Shown here: piece by piece, positions 20,868 through 30,460 of the stretch
How positions within the stretch are numbered: the first letter of the stretch is position 1
Layout: every line of letters begins with the position of its first letter
Origin: Mesorhizobium sp.
GTDB taxonomy: Bacteria > Pseudomonadota > Alphaproteobacteria > Rhizobiales > Rhizobiaceae
Length of the DNA stretch: 64,000 nt
Reading direction: 5' to 3'
NCBI RefSeq assembly: GCF_024509055.1
Contig: NZ_JANINM010000006.1
Span: 1 to 64,000, forward strand
Notes under the pieces: model-generated
Database searches by the model: none
What the model saw: the letters and a program-made list of their open reading frames with translations, nothing else
Told to the model about the DNA's origin: nothing
Made by a program: the position numbers and the translations under genes

Positions 20868-22136
20868 CTAGTTCTGGGTACCACCGCCGACGCCGGGAGA
20901 TGCGGCGCGGCCTAGCAGCAAAGCGCGTTCTCTGTCATTCCCAGTCAGCTCGGCGGCGCGCAGAAACTCCGCCCTGGCTTCGTCTGTCCGTCCGAGCTTT
21001 TCCAGAAGGTCGCCACGCACCGTGGGCAGCAGATGCGAGTCCTTGAGCCGCGGCTCGCCCCTCAGCGCGTCGGCCACCGCCAGCCCCTGCGCCGGCCCGA
21101 ACGCCATGCCGACCGCGACCGCCCGGTTGACTTCGACGATGGGCGAGGGCGCGGCCAGAGCGAGCGCCTGGTAATAGGCGGCAATCGCGATCCAGTCGGT
21201 GTCGGCGGCGGTCGCGGCGCGGGCGTGGCAGGCGGCGATCATCGCCTGCAGCAGGAAGGGGCCGGGCGTCGTCGTCAGCGCCATCGCGCGGTTTAACCTG
21301 TCGAGGCCGCGACGGATCAGCGACCAATCCCAGCGGCCGCGGTCCTGATTGAGCAGCAGGATCGGATTGCCGGACTTGTCGGTGCGGGCGGCAAAACGCG
21401 AGGCGCTGAGTTCCATCAGCGCCATCAGTCCCAGTGTCTCAGGCTCGTCCGGCATCAGCGCGGCCAGCAAGCGTCCAAGCCGCATCGCCTCGCCGCTGAG
21501 GTCCGCGCGCAGCCAGTCGGATCCCGCCGACGCCACATAACCTTCGTTGAAGATCAGGTAGACCACTTCCAGCACCGCGCCGAGGCGTTCGCGGCGCTCC
21601 ACGCCGCGCGGCGTCTCGAAAGCTATGCCGGCATCGCGCAACGCCCGCTTGGCGCGCACTATGCGCTGCGCGACGGTTGCCTCGGGCACTAGGAAGGCGC
21701 GGGCGATCTCGGGCGTCGAGAGCCCGCCCAGCAGCCGCAAGGCGAGGGCCGCGCGCTGCTCGGCCGGCAGCACCGGATGGCAGGCGGTGAAGATCAGCCG
21801 TAGCAGGTCGTCGCCGATGTCTTCGTCGAGCGCCGCCTCGATGTCCGGCACCTCGCGTTCTAACGCGGCCATGTCGATCGCCAGCTCGCGATGCTTGCCG
21901 TCGATGAGCGTGGTGCGGCGCAACCGGTCTAGCGCACGGTTTGTGGCGACCCGCGTCAGCCATGCGGCCGGATTGTGCGGGATGCCCTCGCGAGGCCAGC
22001 GCTCGAGCGCTGTCACGAAAGCATCCTGCACCACCTCCTCGGCCAGCCCGATATCGCGCAGATGGCGGGCGAGCCTGGCGGCGAGCTTCGGCTGCTCGAT
22101 CCGCCACACCGCTTCGATGGTCGCGGTGGCAGTCAA
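20868..22136 (-). CDS. ECF42-type RNA polymerase sigma factor with C-terminal DUF6596/TPR-like region
   Basis: Sigma2/sigma4 regions, TLIDGKHRELAID...HPVLPAEQRAALALRLLGGLSTPEIARAFLVPEATVAQRIVRAKR; TTG start overlaps the YCII stop (TTGA). Confidence 0.88.
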   Translation of the reverse strand: MTATATIEAVWRIEQPKLAARLARHLRDIGLAEEVVQDAFVTALERWPREGIPHNPAAWLTRVATNRALDRLRRTTLIDGKHRELAIDMAALEREVPDIEAALDEDIGDDLLRLIFTACHPVLPAEQRAALALRLLGGLSTPEIARAFLVPEATVAQRIVRAKRALRDAGIAFETPRGVERRERLGAVLEVVYLIFNEGYVASAGSDWLRADLSGEAMRLGRLLAALMPDEPETLGLMALMELSASRFAARTDKSGNPILLLNQDRGRWDWSLIRRGLDRLNRAMALTTTPGPFLLQAMIAACHARAATAADTDWIAIAAYYQALALAAPSPIVEVNRAVAVGMAFGPAQGLAVADALRGEPRLKDSHLLPTVRGDLLEKLGRTDEARAEFLRAAELTGNDRERALLLGRAASPGVGGGTQN

Positions 22137-22537
22137 CCCTTCATCTCGTTGAAGCCTTCGGCCGCCTTCTGCACGTCTTCCGGAAAATCGCTCATCTCCT
22201 GGACGCGGCGGACCTCGATGACGTCGTTCTCGCCGGCGGGGCAGCGGCGGGCCCATTCGATGGCTTCCTCGCGCGAGCGCACGTCGATCATCCAGTAGCC
22301 GCCCAGCACCTCCTTGACCTCGGCGAAAGGGCCGTCTGTGACGGTCGGCTTGCCGCCCTTGAAGCTGACCCTTGCGCCGGCGGAAGGCGGATGCAGCCCG
22401 TCGAGCGCGAGCAGAATGCCGGCCCGTTTCAGCTCCTCATTGTACTTCATCATCTGTTCCACAGCCTTGGCGCTGGGCATGACATCGGGCGCCGCGGTGG
22501 CGTAGCCGCCGGGGATCATCAGCATCATGAAACGCAT
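22133..22537 (-). CDS. YCII-related (DGPF) domain protein
   Basis: MRFMMLMIPGGY...TVTDGPFAEVKEVLGGYWMIDVRSREEAIEWARRCP. Confidence 0.9.
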   Translation of the reverse strand: MRFMMLMIPGGYATAAPDVMPSAKAVEQMMKYNEELKRAGILLALDGLHPPSAGARVSFKGGKPTVTDGPFAEVKEVLGGYWMIDVRSREEAIEWARRCPAGENDVIEVRRVQEMSDFPEDVQKAAEGFNEMKG

Positions 22538-22572
22538 GGGTATCTTCCTCTCGTTGAGTTGGTTGCGATCAT

Positions 22573-22601
22573 ACGACGAACGGTGTTTGGCGGAATCGAC
22601 A
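22573..22601 (-). promoter_or_regulatory. Candidate ECF42 promoter (TGTCGA-N17-CGTCGT)
   Basis: On the minus strand TGTCGA (22601-22596) and CGTCGT (22578-22573), upstream of the YCII-ECF42 operon. Confidence 0.5.
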
Positions 22602-22635
22602 AAGCGGGCGAACAAAAAAGTTCGAGCCGGAAACC

Positions 22636-23259
22636 TCAGACTGTCCTGGCGCCCGACAGATAGGCCGAGATCAGCTCGACGAGCTGCTTCTGCAATTCCG
22701 GGGCGTCGAGCATGTTGCGGCGCGCCGCATTGTGGATCACGCCCTCGATCGCCGACGAAAGCACGCGCGCCACCGTCTGCGTGTCCTTCAGGCGCTTGCG
22801 GTACTGCGCCACCGCCGCCGCGTACTGTTCGAGATAACGCGACTGGAACGAAGCATGCGCGGCGCGCGAGCCGCGGTCGCTAGGCGCCTCGTCGAGCAGC
22901 ACCTGGTGCAGCGTTGGATGGACGCTGTGCGTGGCGATCATGCCGCGCACCAGTTCGCGCGCGAACTGCCGCAGCGGCTTCTGTTCGGCGGCCGCGTCGC
23001 GGATGACCGACAGCACATGGTCGAAGTGGCGGCGGCGGATCGCCTCGACCAGGGCAAGCTTGTCGGGGAAATACTGGTAGAGCGAGCCGATGCTGACGCC
23101 GGCAGCCTCCGCCACCTTGTTCGTGCTGAAGCCCGCCCAGCCGGCCTCGCTCAGAACGTGAGCACCGGCTTCAATTATCGCCTCGACGGTCGCGATCGAA
23201 CGCGCCTGGCGCGGCTGCTTGCGCATGCGCGGAGCTGGCTTTGCAATGCGAGTAGACAT
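22636..23259 (-). CDS. TetR family transcriptional regulator
   Basis: VAEAAGVSIGSLYQYFPDKLALVEAI. Confidence 0.92.
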   Translation of the reverse strand: MSTRIAKPAPRMRKQPRQARSIATVEAIIEAGAHVLSEAGWAGFSTNKVAEAAGVSIGSLYQYFPDKLALVEAIRRRHFDHVLSVIRDAAAEQKPLRQFARELVRGMIATHSVHPTLHQVLLDEAPSDRGSRAAHASFQSRYLEQYAAAVAQYRKRLKDTQTVARVLSSAIEGVIHNAARRNMLDAPELQKQLVELISAYLSGARTV

Positions 23260-23326
23260 GGCGGCCGGCCTTGCTGAGAATATAAACAAGATACTCACAT
23301 TCGCGATTAAAGCAACGGAGCCGGAA

Positions 23327-23857
23327 ATGAGCGCCTCGACCTTGCTGCGCAGCCTCCTTGTCTACCAGGCCTGGGCCAATGATGAACTGCTGGAGAAACT
23401 CGCCAGCCTCGACAGGCATCGGCACGAGAAGGAACGGCATGCCGCGCTCCGCCTGATGAACCACATCCACGTCGTGTCGCGTATCTTCGCGGCTCATCTG
23501 GCCGGGACTGCCCATGGCTATGCAAGCGACAACACCGAGGAAACGCCTGAGCCGGCCGAGCTGCGCGCGGCCGTGGCGGCAGGCGACCGCTGGTATCTCG
23601 ACTATCTCGAAACCCTTGGCGAGCACCGGCTTTTGGAGCCTGTCGCCTTCACCTTCACCGATGGCGACAAAGGCTGCATGACCAGACAGGAGATGCTCAC
23701 CCATGTAGTCCTGCATGGCGGCTATCATCGCGGCGAGGTCGGCCGCATTCTGGCCGGGATCGCGGTCTCGCCGCCCTGGGACACCTACGCGGTCCATCTG
23801 CACCGGGCCGATCCGTCGCGCCGGATGCACGTGGAGCGATCGCCGGTCGAGGCCTGA
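23327..23857 (+). CDS. DinB family protein
   Basis: LLVYQAWANDELL...LMNHIHVVSRIFAAHL...HVVLHGGYHRGEVG. Confidence 0.88.
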   Translation: MSASTLLRSLLVYQAWANDELLEKLASLDRHRHEKERHAALRLMNHIHVVSRIFAAHLAGTAHGYASDNTEETPEPAELRAAVAAGDRWYLDYLETLGEHRLLEPVAFTFTDGDKGCMTRQEMLTHVVLHGGYHRGEVGRILAGIAVSPPWDTYAVHLHRADPSRRMHVERSPVEA

Positions 23858-24280
23858 TCTGTCCTTGTTAATGTGAGCTTTAAGCTCAGTTTCCACGGGC
23901 CAAGCTTTGTCAAGGCATGCGTCGGCCGCGGCCCCGGTTTGAGCTGTAGATGCACCGGTTGGACAAGATCAAACAGATGAACTCGTCGCCTTAGTCTATT
24001 ATGAGCGCTGTGCTCACATTCGAGATCAAGTTCGATGCGAGGGCGGCTGGATGATCCGATGATAGAGCGCGTCCTGAATTCTGGATGGTGCGTCTGCACT
24101 TGGAAAACGGAAGATTCGATGTCGATTTTTTTGTCGATGCGCTTGCCGCAGGCCTTTATGTAACCAAAATTCAATAACTAAAAATCATTGTGTTGCTTCG
24201 CTGGCTAGACAGTCGCGAGTCAGATATGCATGAGCACGCCGGGTCACTCACGGCCATCGGCAGAACGCAAGGGGCATCGC

Positions 24281-24697
24281 ATGGCAAAGCAGTCAACCAA
24301 GGCGCCGGCGGCGAAAGCGCCGGCAAAGAAAGCGGCACCGAAGGCTGCCGCGAAACCTGCAGCAGTGAAGAAGGCAGCGGCACCGAAGGCAGCGGCCGCC
24401 AAGGCTCCGGCCAAGGCAGCGGCGAAGCCTGCGGCCAAGCCGGCCGCGAAGGCAGCGGCGAAACCTGCAGCAGTGAAGAAGGCAGCGGCACCGAAGGCAG
24501 CGGCCGCCAAGGCTCCGGCCAAGGCAGCGGCGAAGCCTGCAGCCAAGCCGGCGGCAAAGCCGGCCGCGAAGGCCGCGGCGAAACCCGCAGCCAAGGCGCC
24601 GATGAAGGCAGCCGCCGCCAAGGCACCGGCAGCTGTGAAGAAGGCGGCGCCCGCGGCGAAGCCGAAGGCAGCCGCCAAGGCGCCGGCCAAGAAGTAA
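24281..24697 (+). CDS. Histone H1-like Lys/Ala/Pro-rich basic protein
   Basis: Low-complexity AKPAAVKKAAAPKAAAAKAPAKAAAKPAAK repeats from MAKQSTKAPAAKAP to a lysine-rich end. Confidence 0.75.
   Translation: MAKQSTKAPAAKAPAKKAAPKAAAKPAAVKKAAAPKAAAAKAPAKAAAKPAAKPAAKAAAKPAAVKKAAAPKAAAAKAPAKAAAKPAAKPAAKPAAKAAAKPAAKAPMKAAAAKAPAAVKKAAPAAKPKAAAKAPAKK
24351..24540 (+). repeat. Two direct repeat copies (~82 bp identical, 108-bp period) inside the H1-like gene
   Basis: cgaaacctgcagcagtgaagaaggcagcgg...gcgaagcctgc begins at 24351 and again at 24459. Confidence 0.85.
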
Positions 24698-24806
24698 TTG
24701 TGTAGCTTCGCTCGCGAACCCCGACAGGTGAGGGTGGGTGCCGCTGGCGCCCCTCTCGCCGGTTCGGCGTGACAGCCGGCGAAGTCGGAGCACTGGCTCC
24801 TCTTTG

Positions 24807-24852
24807 AAAAGCTCCCGGACTTGCCTTCGGCAAATTTCCGGGAGCTTTTTTG
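24807..24852 (+). terminator. Rho-independent terminator
   Basis: AAAAGCTCCCGGacttgccttcggcaaatttCCGGGAGCTTTTTT. Confidence 0.85.
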
Positions 24853-24966
24853 TTTCCTGGCTCTGAAGAGCTGTTGCATTGCATTGGCCGCGCGGTTTCG
24901 CCCCGCTGGCTGTTGCCCTGCAGGCCGTGATCGGCCAACACTGCGCAAACAATCAGGGAACCGATC

Positions 24967-25563
24967 ATGCCGAAGCTGCTCTATGCCTCCACTTCTCCCT
25001 ACAGCTCCAAGGTGCGCATGGCGGCGGCCTATGCCGGCATCGCGATCGAGCTCGAGCCGGTCAAGACAGAGGACAAGCCGGCCGACCTCATCGCTGCCAA
25101 TCCGCTCGGCAAGATCCCTGTTCTGGTCTTGGATGACGGCCGCACGGTGCACGACAGCCGCGCCATCACCCAGCATCTCAACCGCGTTTCGAAGAACGCG
25201 CTGTTCCCGCGCAACGCCGACAAGCGGCTCGAGGCGGAGGTGCTGGAAGCGACGGCCGACGGCATATGCGACTGCGCGCTGTCGATGGTCTATGAGCGGC
25301 GCACGCGTCCCGAGGCAATGATCTACCAGCCCTGGCTCGACCGCCAGTGGGCGAAGATCACCGCCGCCCTCGACTTGCTCAACGCCAATCCGCCGAAGCT
25401 GCCGAAGAAGATCACCGCCGGCCACATGGCGCTGCGCGCGTGCCTCGGCTATCTCGCGCTACGCTTCGGCGGCCAGTGGGAAAAGGGCCGCAGCCGGCTC
25501 GTGCGCTGGGCCGCTCGCTTCGACGAGAAGTTCCCGGAGTTGAAAGGGTGCGTGCCGGGGTAA
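24967..25563 (+). CDS. Glutathione S-transferase family protein
   Basis: Thioredoxin-like N-terminal domain: PKLLYASTSPYSSKVRMAAAYAG...NPLGKIPVLVLDDGRTVHDSRAI. Confidence 0.92.
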   Translation: MPKLLYASTSPYSSKVRMAAAYAGIAIELEPVKTEDKPADLIAANPLGKIPVLVLDDGRTVHDSRAITQHLNRVSKNALFPRNADKRLEAEVLEATADGICDCALSMVYERRTRPEAMIYQPWLDRQWAKITAALDLLNANPPKLPKKITAGHMALRACLGYLALRFGGQWEKGRSRLVRWAARFDEKFPELKGCVPG

Positions 25564-25568
25564 GGTGC

Positions 25569-25722
25569 TTTCCTTCTCCCCTTGTGGGAGAAGGTGGATC
25601 GGCGCGATAGCGCCGAGACGGATGAGGGGTGTTCCAGCGGAGTGAGACGCCGGTGGCATCTGGAGCACCCCTCATCCATCGCCTTCGGCGACACCTTCTC
25701 CTACAAGGGGAGAAGGGGAGGC
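25569..25722. repeat. Intergenic palindromic repeat element
   Basis: ccttctccccttgtgggagaaggt...gatgaggggtgttccagcgg / ctggagcacccctcatc...accttctcctacaaggggagaagg. Confidence 0.85.
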
Positions 25723-25790
25723 CGGCGCTCCACCTTGAAAAGTCCCTGGTTTTCATGCTTGGCTGACGTGACGCAATCGCGGAGGCAGGC

Positions 25791-26165
25791 ATGGCAAAAC
25801 CGGCCGCCAAAACCAACATCGAGCCCGACCCGATGGTCGGGCGCCTGCGCGCCGCTCTCGGCAAGCGCGCCTTCACCGAGCAGAAGATGTTCGGCGGCAC
25901 TTGCTTCATGATCAACGGCAACATGCTGATAGGCACGTCGAAGCGCGGGCTCCTGGTGCGTGTCGGCAAGGACGGGCATTCGGCGGCCGTCGCCCGTCCC
26001 TACGCAAGCCCGATGGAGATGGGCGGGCGTTCGATGGAGGGCTACCTCCATGTCGCGCCGGAGGGCACGGCAAGCGAAGCCGACCTCGCCAGCTGGCTCG
26101 ATCTCGCGCTGGTCTTCGTCGAGACGCTGCCGCCCAAGGTCAAATCCGCGAAGAAGCGGGTTTGA
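25791..26165 (+). CDS. TfoX N-terminal domain protein
   Basis: VGRLRAALGKRAFTEQKMFGGTCFMINGNMLIGTSKRGLLVRVG. Confidence 0.9.
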   Translation: MAKPAAKTNIEPDPMVGRLRAALGKRAFTEQKMFGGTCFMINGNMLIGTSKRGLLVRVGKDGHSAAVARPYASPMEMGGRSMEGYLHVAPEGTASEADLASWLDLALVFVETLPPKVKSAKKRV

Positions 26166-26173
26166 GGCAACTA

Positions 26174-26287
26174 ATGCATGTCGCCCAAAAGTGCGCAGCG
26201 GTTTTGGGACAACGACATGCATCAAAACAAATGCATGTCGCCCAAAAGTGCGCAGCGGTTTTGGGACAACGACATGCATCAAAACAA
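26174..26287. repeat. Perfect tandem duplication of a 57-bp palindromic unit
   Basis: atgcatgtcgcccaaaagtgcgcagcggttttgggacaacgacatgcatcaaaacaa twice head-to-tail. Confidence 0.97.
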
Positions 26288-26292
26288 AGACT

Positions 26293-26334
26293 TAAAGCGC
26301 GTCGCGTGAATTCGTTCAAACGCGACGCGCTTTA
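26293..26334. repeat. 15-bp-arm inverted repeat (Mesorhizobium-like intergenic element)
   Basis: TAAAGCGCGTCGCGT gaattcgttcaa ACGCGACGCGCTTTA. Confidence 0.9.
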
Positions 26335-26354
26335 GGCCGGCAAACGCCGGGCAC

Positions 26355-26387
26355 AAAAAAAGCCGGGCACGCGGCCCGGCTTTTTCG
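26355..26387 (-). terminator. Terminator hairpin between convergent genes
   Basis: aaaaaaAGCCGGGcacgcggCCCGGCTttttcg; serves the omp gene, possibly bidirectional. Confidence 0.8.
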
Positions 26388-26405
26388 TGTCGTGGCTTGG
26401 ACGAC

Positions 26406-27062
26406 TTAGAACTTCATACCGACGCCGAAGGTGACGCGGTTGTCGGTCGACTTGACCTTGCCCACATCGGCGAAGTCCTTGCTGCCGAAGTCGGTGTAGC
26501 GGTATTCGACGCGGCCGAAGACATTGTCGGTGATCTTGATGTCGGTGCCGACACCAGCGGTCCAGCCGAACATGCCCTTGCTTTCGCTGGCGCCGGAGAC
26601 GTCATCCGTGATCTTCTGGTTCTTGGCGGCGAGACCGCCCGTACCATAGAGCAGGATTTCCGGGCTCACGGCATAGCCGAGGCGAGCGCGCAGCGAACCC
26701 TCAACGCCGGACTTGGCGCTGATGCCGTTGCTGGAACCCTTGGTGCCGTTGTAGCCGAGATCAGCCTCGGCGCCGTACACGAAGTTCTCCTGCTGCCAGT
26801 TGTAGCCGCCGAAGACGCCGCCGATGAAGCCCTTGGTGCCGATATTGGTGCCGGCATCCTTGGCATTGGCGTGGCCGCCGAAGCCGTAGCCGACGCTGAG
26901 ACCGGCATACGGGCCGGCCCACGAAGCGACGGGCAGTTCAGCAACCGGAGCGGGTGCCGGCGGCTCTTCCTGAACCACGTCCGCGGCATAAGCGGTACCG
27001 CCGAGGGCGAAGAGCCCGAGCGCAACCGCGATGGGCCGCGCAAACTTGAGATTGGCTTGCAT
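26406..27062 (-). CDS. Outer-membrane beta-barrel protein (Omp25/RopB-like)
   Basis: Signal peptide; WAGPYAGLSVGYGFGG..., C-terminal VTFGVGMKF. Confidence 0.9.
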   Translation of the reverse strand: MQANLKFARPIAVALGLFALGGTAYAADVVQEEPPAPAPVAELPVASWAGPYAGLSVGYGFGGHANAKDAGTNIGTKGFIGGVFGGYNWQQENFVYGAEADLGYNGTKGSSNGISAKSGVEGSLRARLGYAVSPEILLYGTGGLAAKNQKITDDVSGASESKGMFGWTAGVGTDIKITDNVFGRVEYRYTDFGSKDFADVGKVKSTDNRVTFGVGMKF

Positions 27063-27474
27063 TATTCTTTACTCCTTAAGCCACAAGACACTTAGGCTTG
27101 TTTGTTCATGAACGCCCCGGCCCGTCCGGGGGGATAAACGGGCCTGGCGCTCAACGGTTCCAAATGTCGTGCTGAAATGCGGCGGCAGCGAACCTGAACT
27201 TGGGTCATTCCCCGGCACCAATAAGGCGGAACCTTGACGTTGCATCTTCGCAACAGCGAATGTCAGCAGGCTAATCATGTTGCGCTGCACACCGCTTGGT
27301 TCAAGGGGTGCAGCATCATATATTGCGGTATGACGTGCCCGAATCCGGGCAAGGTGAAAGCGCGTCGAGACCGCTTCGCCACATTCCCGCCGCAGGTGGA
27401 AATGGCATTTAACGTTTGGCCCGTCATATTGTGCCGGCTTCGCAGAATCGTGAAGCCGATTGAGGATTGACAAG

Positions 27475-28239
27475 ATGAGACAAGCCGCTGGCGTGGCGCT
27501 GGTAACCGGTGGGGCGAAGCGGATCGGCAAGGCGATCGTCGAGGACCTCGCCGCGCACGGTTTCGCCGTCGCCATCCATGCCAACCGCTCAGGCACGGAG
27601 GCCGAAGCCCTGGCCAGCCGCATCAAGGACGAGGGCGGCCGCGCCACAGTTATTGCCGCCGACCTCACCGACATGGACGCTGTCGGCGATCTCGTCGGCC
27701 GTTCGGAGGCCGCGCTCGGGCCGGTCACGCTCCTTGTGAACAACGCCTCCCTGTTCGTCGATGACAGTGTCGAGGATTTCGACTGGCAGGCCTGGGATCG
27801 TCACTTCGCCATCCATGTGAAGACGCCGGCCTTGCTGGCGCAGAATTTTGCCCGTGCCCTGCCGGAAGGCGAGGAGGGGCTGATCGTCAACATCATCGAC
27901 CAGCGCGTCTGGCGGCCGACGCCGCGTTACTTGTCCTATGCGCTGTCGAAGGCGGCTTTGTGGACGCAGACCCAGATGCTGGCGCAGGCGCTTGGTCCCC
28001 GCATTCGCGTCAACGCCATCGGCCCCGGCCCGACGCTCAAGAACAAGCGCCAGGACGACGACGATTTCGGCAAGCAGGTCGAAGGATTGATCCTCAAGCG
28101 CGGCCCGCAATTGCCGGAATTCGGCGCCACCATCCGCTACCTCTGGGAAGCGCGCTCTGTCACCGGCCAGATGATCGCGCTCGACGGCGGCCAGCATCTT
28201 GCGTGGCAGACGCCGGATGTGACAGGCATGGTGGAATGA
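27475..28239 (+). CDS. SDR family oxidoreductase, pteridine-reductase/FolM-like
   Basis: TGGAKRIG (TGxxxRxG), [14 protein letters not shown]. Confidence 0.85.
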   Translation: MRQAAGVALVTGGAKRIGKAIVEDLAAHGFAVAIHANRSGTEAEALASRIKDEGGRATVIAADLTDMDAVGDLVGRSEAALGPVTLLVNNASLFVDDSVEDFDWQAWDRHFAIHVKTPALLAQNFARALPEGEEGLIVNIIDQRVWRPTPRYLSYALSKAALWTQTQMLAQALGPRIRVNAIGPGPTLKNKRQDDDDFGKQVEGLILKRGPQLPEFGATIRYLWEARSVTGQMIALDGGQHLAWQTPDVTGMVE

Positions 28240-30308
28240 GTCCTGCCCAAAAACACAACCGCAACGGCGCCGCCGACGATCTGCCGCCCGACATCGATAT
28301 CGAGGACGAGGCGGCCGAGGAGATCGTCGAGCCGGAGGCTGAGCCCGCCGGCCCCGATCTCGCTTTCACCGCGATAGACTGGACGCCGCATGCCGGCGAT
28401 GCCGACGGCATGGTCGGCGCCGAGGTGATTCAGACCTTCGTCAAGCGGCTGCCCAACCAGCCGGGCGTCTACCGCATGATGAACGCCGCCGGCGACGTGC
28501 TCTATGTCGGCAAGGCGCGCAGCCTGAAGAAGCGCGTCACCAACTATGCGCAGGGGCGCTTCCACACCGCCCGCATCGGCCGCATGGTGCGCGAGACGGC
28601 GACGATGGAATTCGTCGTCACCCGCACTGAGATCGAGGCGCTGCTGCTCGAGGCGAACCTCATCAAGCGGCTCAGGCCCCGCTTCAACGTGCTGATGCGG
28701 GACGACAAGTCGTTCCCCTACATCCTGCTTACCGGCGACCATGTTTCGCCGGGCATCTACAAGCATCGCGGCGCGCGCTCGCGCAAGGGCGACTATTTCG
28801 GGCCGTTCGCCTCGGCCGGCGCGGTCGGGCGCACCATCAATTCGCTCCAGCGCGCCTTCCTGCTTCGCAGTTGCACCAACTCCTTCTACGAAAACCGCAC
28901 GCGACCCTGCCTGCTCTACCAGATCAAGCGCTGTGCCGGCCCATGCACCGGCGAGATTTCGCATCAGGGCTACGCCGAACTCGTCGCGGAGGCGAAGGAT
29001 TTTCTCTCCGGCCGTAGCCAGAAGGTGAAGACCGAGATTTCGGCCGCCATGCAACAGGCTTCCGAAGAGCTCGATTTCGAGCGCGCGGCGATCTATCGCG
29101 ACCGCCTTGCGGCGCTCTCGCATGTGCAGGCGCATCAGGGCATCAACCCGCAGACGGTGGAGGAGGCCGACGTCTTCGCCATCCACCAGGAAGGCGGCCA
29201 GACCGGCATCCAGGTGTTCTTCTTCCGCACCGGCCAGAACTGGGGCAACCGCGCCTATTTCCCCAAGGCCGATCCGGCACTGGAACCGGCCGAGGTGCTG
29301 GGATCGTTCCTGGCGCAGTTCTATGACGACAAGCTGCCCGCCCGCACCATCCTTCTCTCCCAGACGGTGCAGGACCAGGAACTGCTGGCCGAGGCGCTCT
29401 CCACCCGCGCCGGCCGCAAGGTGGCGATCTTTGTGCCGCAGCGCGGCGAGAAGAAGGACCTGACCGACCACGCGCTGCAGAATGCGCGCGAGGCCCTCGG
29501 CCGCAGGCTCGCGGAAACCTCCACCCAGGCGCGACTGCTGCAGGGATTTGCCGAGACCTTCGGCCTGGAAAAGCCGCCGGCGCGCATCGAGGTCTACGAC
29601 AACTCGCACATCATGGGCACCAATGCGGTCGGCGCCATGGTCGTCGCCGGTGCCGAAGGCTTCGTGAAGAACCAGTACCGGAAGTTCAACATCCGCTCGA
29701 CCGAGATCACGCCCGGTGACGATTTCGGCATGATGCGCGAAGTGATGCAGCGCCGATTCTCGCGACTGCTGCGCGAGCATGGCGACGCCCAGCCGGGCGC
29801 GGACACGGAAGACGATGGCGGCGACGATCTGGTCGGCGGCAATGGCGGCTTTCCGGCCTGGCCCGACGTGATCCTGATCGACGGCGGCCAGGGCCAGATG
29901 ACGGCGGTGCGCCAGATTCTCTCGGACCTTGGCGTCGAGGACCGGGTCGTCGCCATCGGCATCGCCAAGGGACCGGACCGCGACGCCGGTCGCGAGCGCT
30001 TCTTCGTCAAGGGCAGGGACTCCTTCATGCTGCCGGTGCGCGATCCGGTGCTCTATTTCGTCCAGCGCCTGCGCGACGAGGTGCACCGCTTCGCCATCGG
30101 CTCGCATCGTGCCCGCCGCAAGAAGGAGATGGTGAAAAGCCCGCTCGACGAGATCGCCGGCATCGGTCCCGGCCGCAAGCGCGCGCTGCTGCTCGCCTTC
30201 GGTACCGCCAAAGCGGTCAGCCGCGCCGCGGTCGAGGACCTGGTCAAGGTCGACGGCATTTCCGAGCATGTGGCGAAGCTGGTCTACAATCATTTTCATG
30301 AGAGCTGA
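28236..30308 (+). CDS. uvrC: Excinuclease ABC subunit C
   Basis: [30 protein letters not shown]...; C-terminal HhH; ATGA overlap with the SDR gene. Confidence 0.97.
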   Translation: MSPAQKHNRNGAADDLPPDIDIEDEAAEEIVEPEAEPAGPDLAFTAIDWTPHAGDADGMVGAEVIQTFVKRLPNQPGVYRMMNAAGDVLYVGKARSLKKRVTNYAQGRFHTARIGRMVRETATMEFVVTRTEIEALLLEANLIKRLRPRFNVLMRDDKSFPYILLTGDHVSPGIYKHRGARSRKGDYFGPFASAGAVGRTINSLQRAFLLRSCTNSFYENRTRPCLLYQIKRCAGPCTGEISHQGYAELVAEAKDFLSGRSQKVKTEISAAMQQASEELDFERAAIYRDRLAALSHVQAHQGINPQTVEEADVFAIHQEGGQTGIQVFFFRTGQNWGNRAYFPKADPALEPAEVLGSFLAQFYDDKLPARTILLSQTVQDQELLAEALSTRAGRKVAIFVPQRGEKKDLTDHALQNAREALGRRLAETSTQARLLQGFAETFGLEKPPARIEVYDNSHIMGTNAVGAMVVAGAEGFVKNQYRKFNIRSTEITPGDDFGMMREVMQRRFSRLLREHGDAQPGADTEDDGGDDLVGGNGGFPAWPDVILIDGGQGQMTAVRQILSDLGVEDRVVAIGIAKGPDRDAGRERFFVKGRDSFMLPVRDPVLYFVQRLRDEVHRFAIGSHRARRKKEMVKSPLDEIAGIGPGRKRALLLAFGTAKAVSRAAVEDLVKVDGISEHVAKLVYNHFHES

Positions 30309-30312
30309 TCGT

Positions 30313-30353
30313 GAGGTACCCCCCTCTGGCCTGCCGGGCAGAGGGGGAACCTC
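30313..30353. repeat. Hairpin repeat between uvrC and pgsA
   Basis: GAGGTaCCCCCCTCTG gcctgccggg CAGAGGGGGaACCTC; shares ccccctctggcctgccgg with the 1933 element. Confidence 0.8.
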
Positions 30354-30460
30354 GCGCCGAACTCACGCCAATTTTCCCTGGCCAATCGAATCTCGGCTGT
30401 TGACCCCCCACATTGGCTTCTGATTTGAGTACCTGAAGTGGAAAGAGTTCCCGATCAGAC

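Noticed and set aside
23865-23890. TTAATGTGAGCTTTAAG as a further CtrA box
   Set aside because: Spacing between the TTAA halves is 8, not 7; considered a near miss only.
23860-24280. 400-bp AT-richer gap as a possible ncRNA gene
   Set aside because: No strong hairpin, promoter or known RNA motif could be supported by reading alone.
24190-25425. Long overlapping ORFs in other frames over the H1-like gene (171 aa plus, 393 and 219 aa minus)
   Set aside because: Low-complexity, GC-rich repeats keep all frames open; only the AKPAA frame gives a sensible protein with good start context.
28137-30299. 720-aa minus-strand ORF antisense to uvrC
   Set aside because: High-GC antisense open frame; the plus-strand frame encodes clear UvrC.
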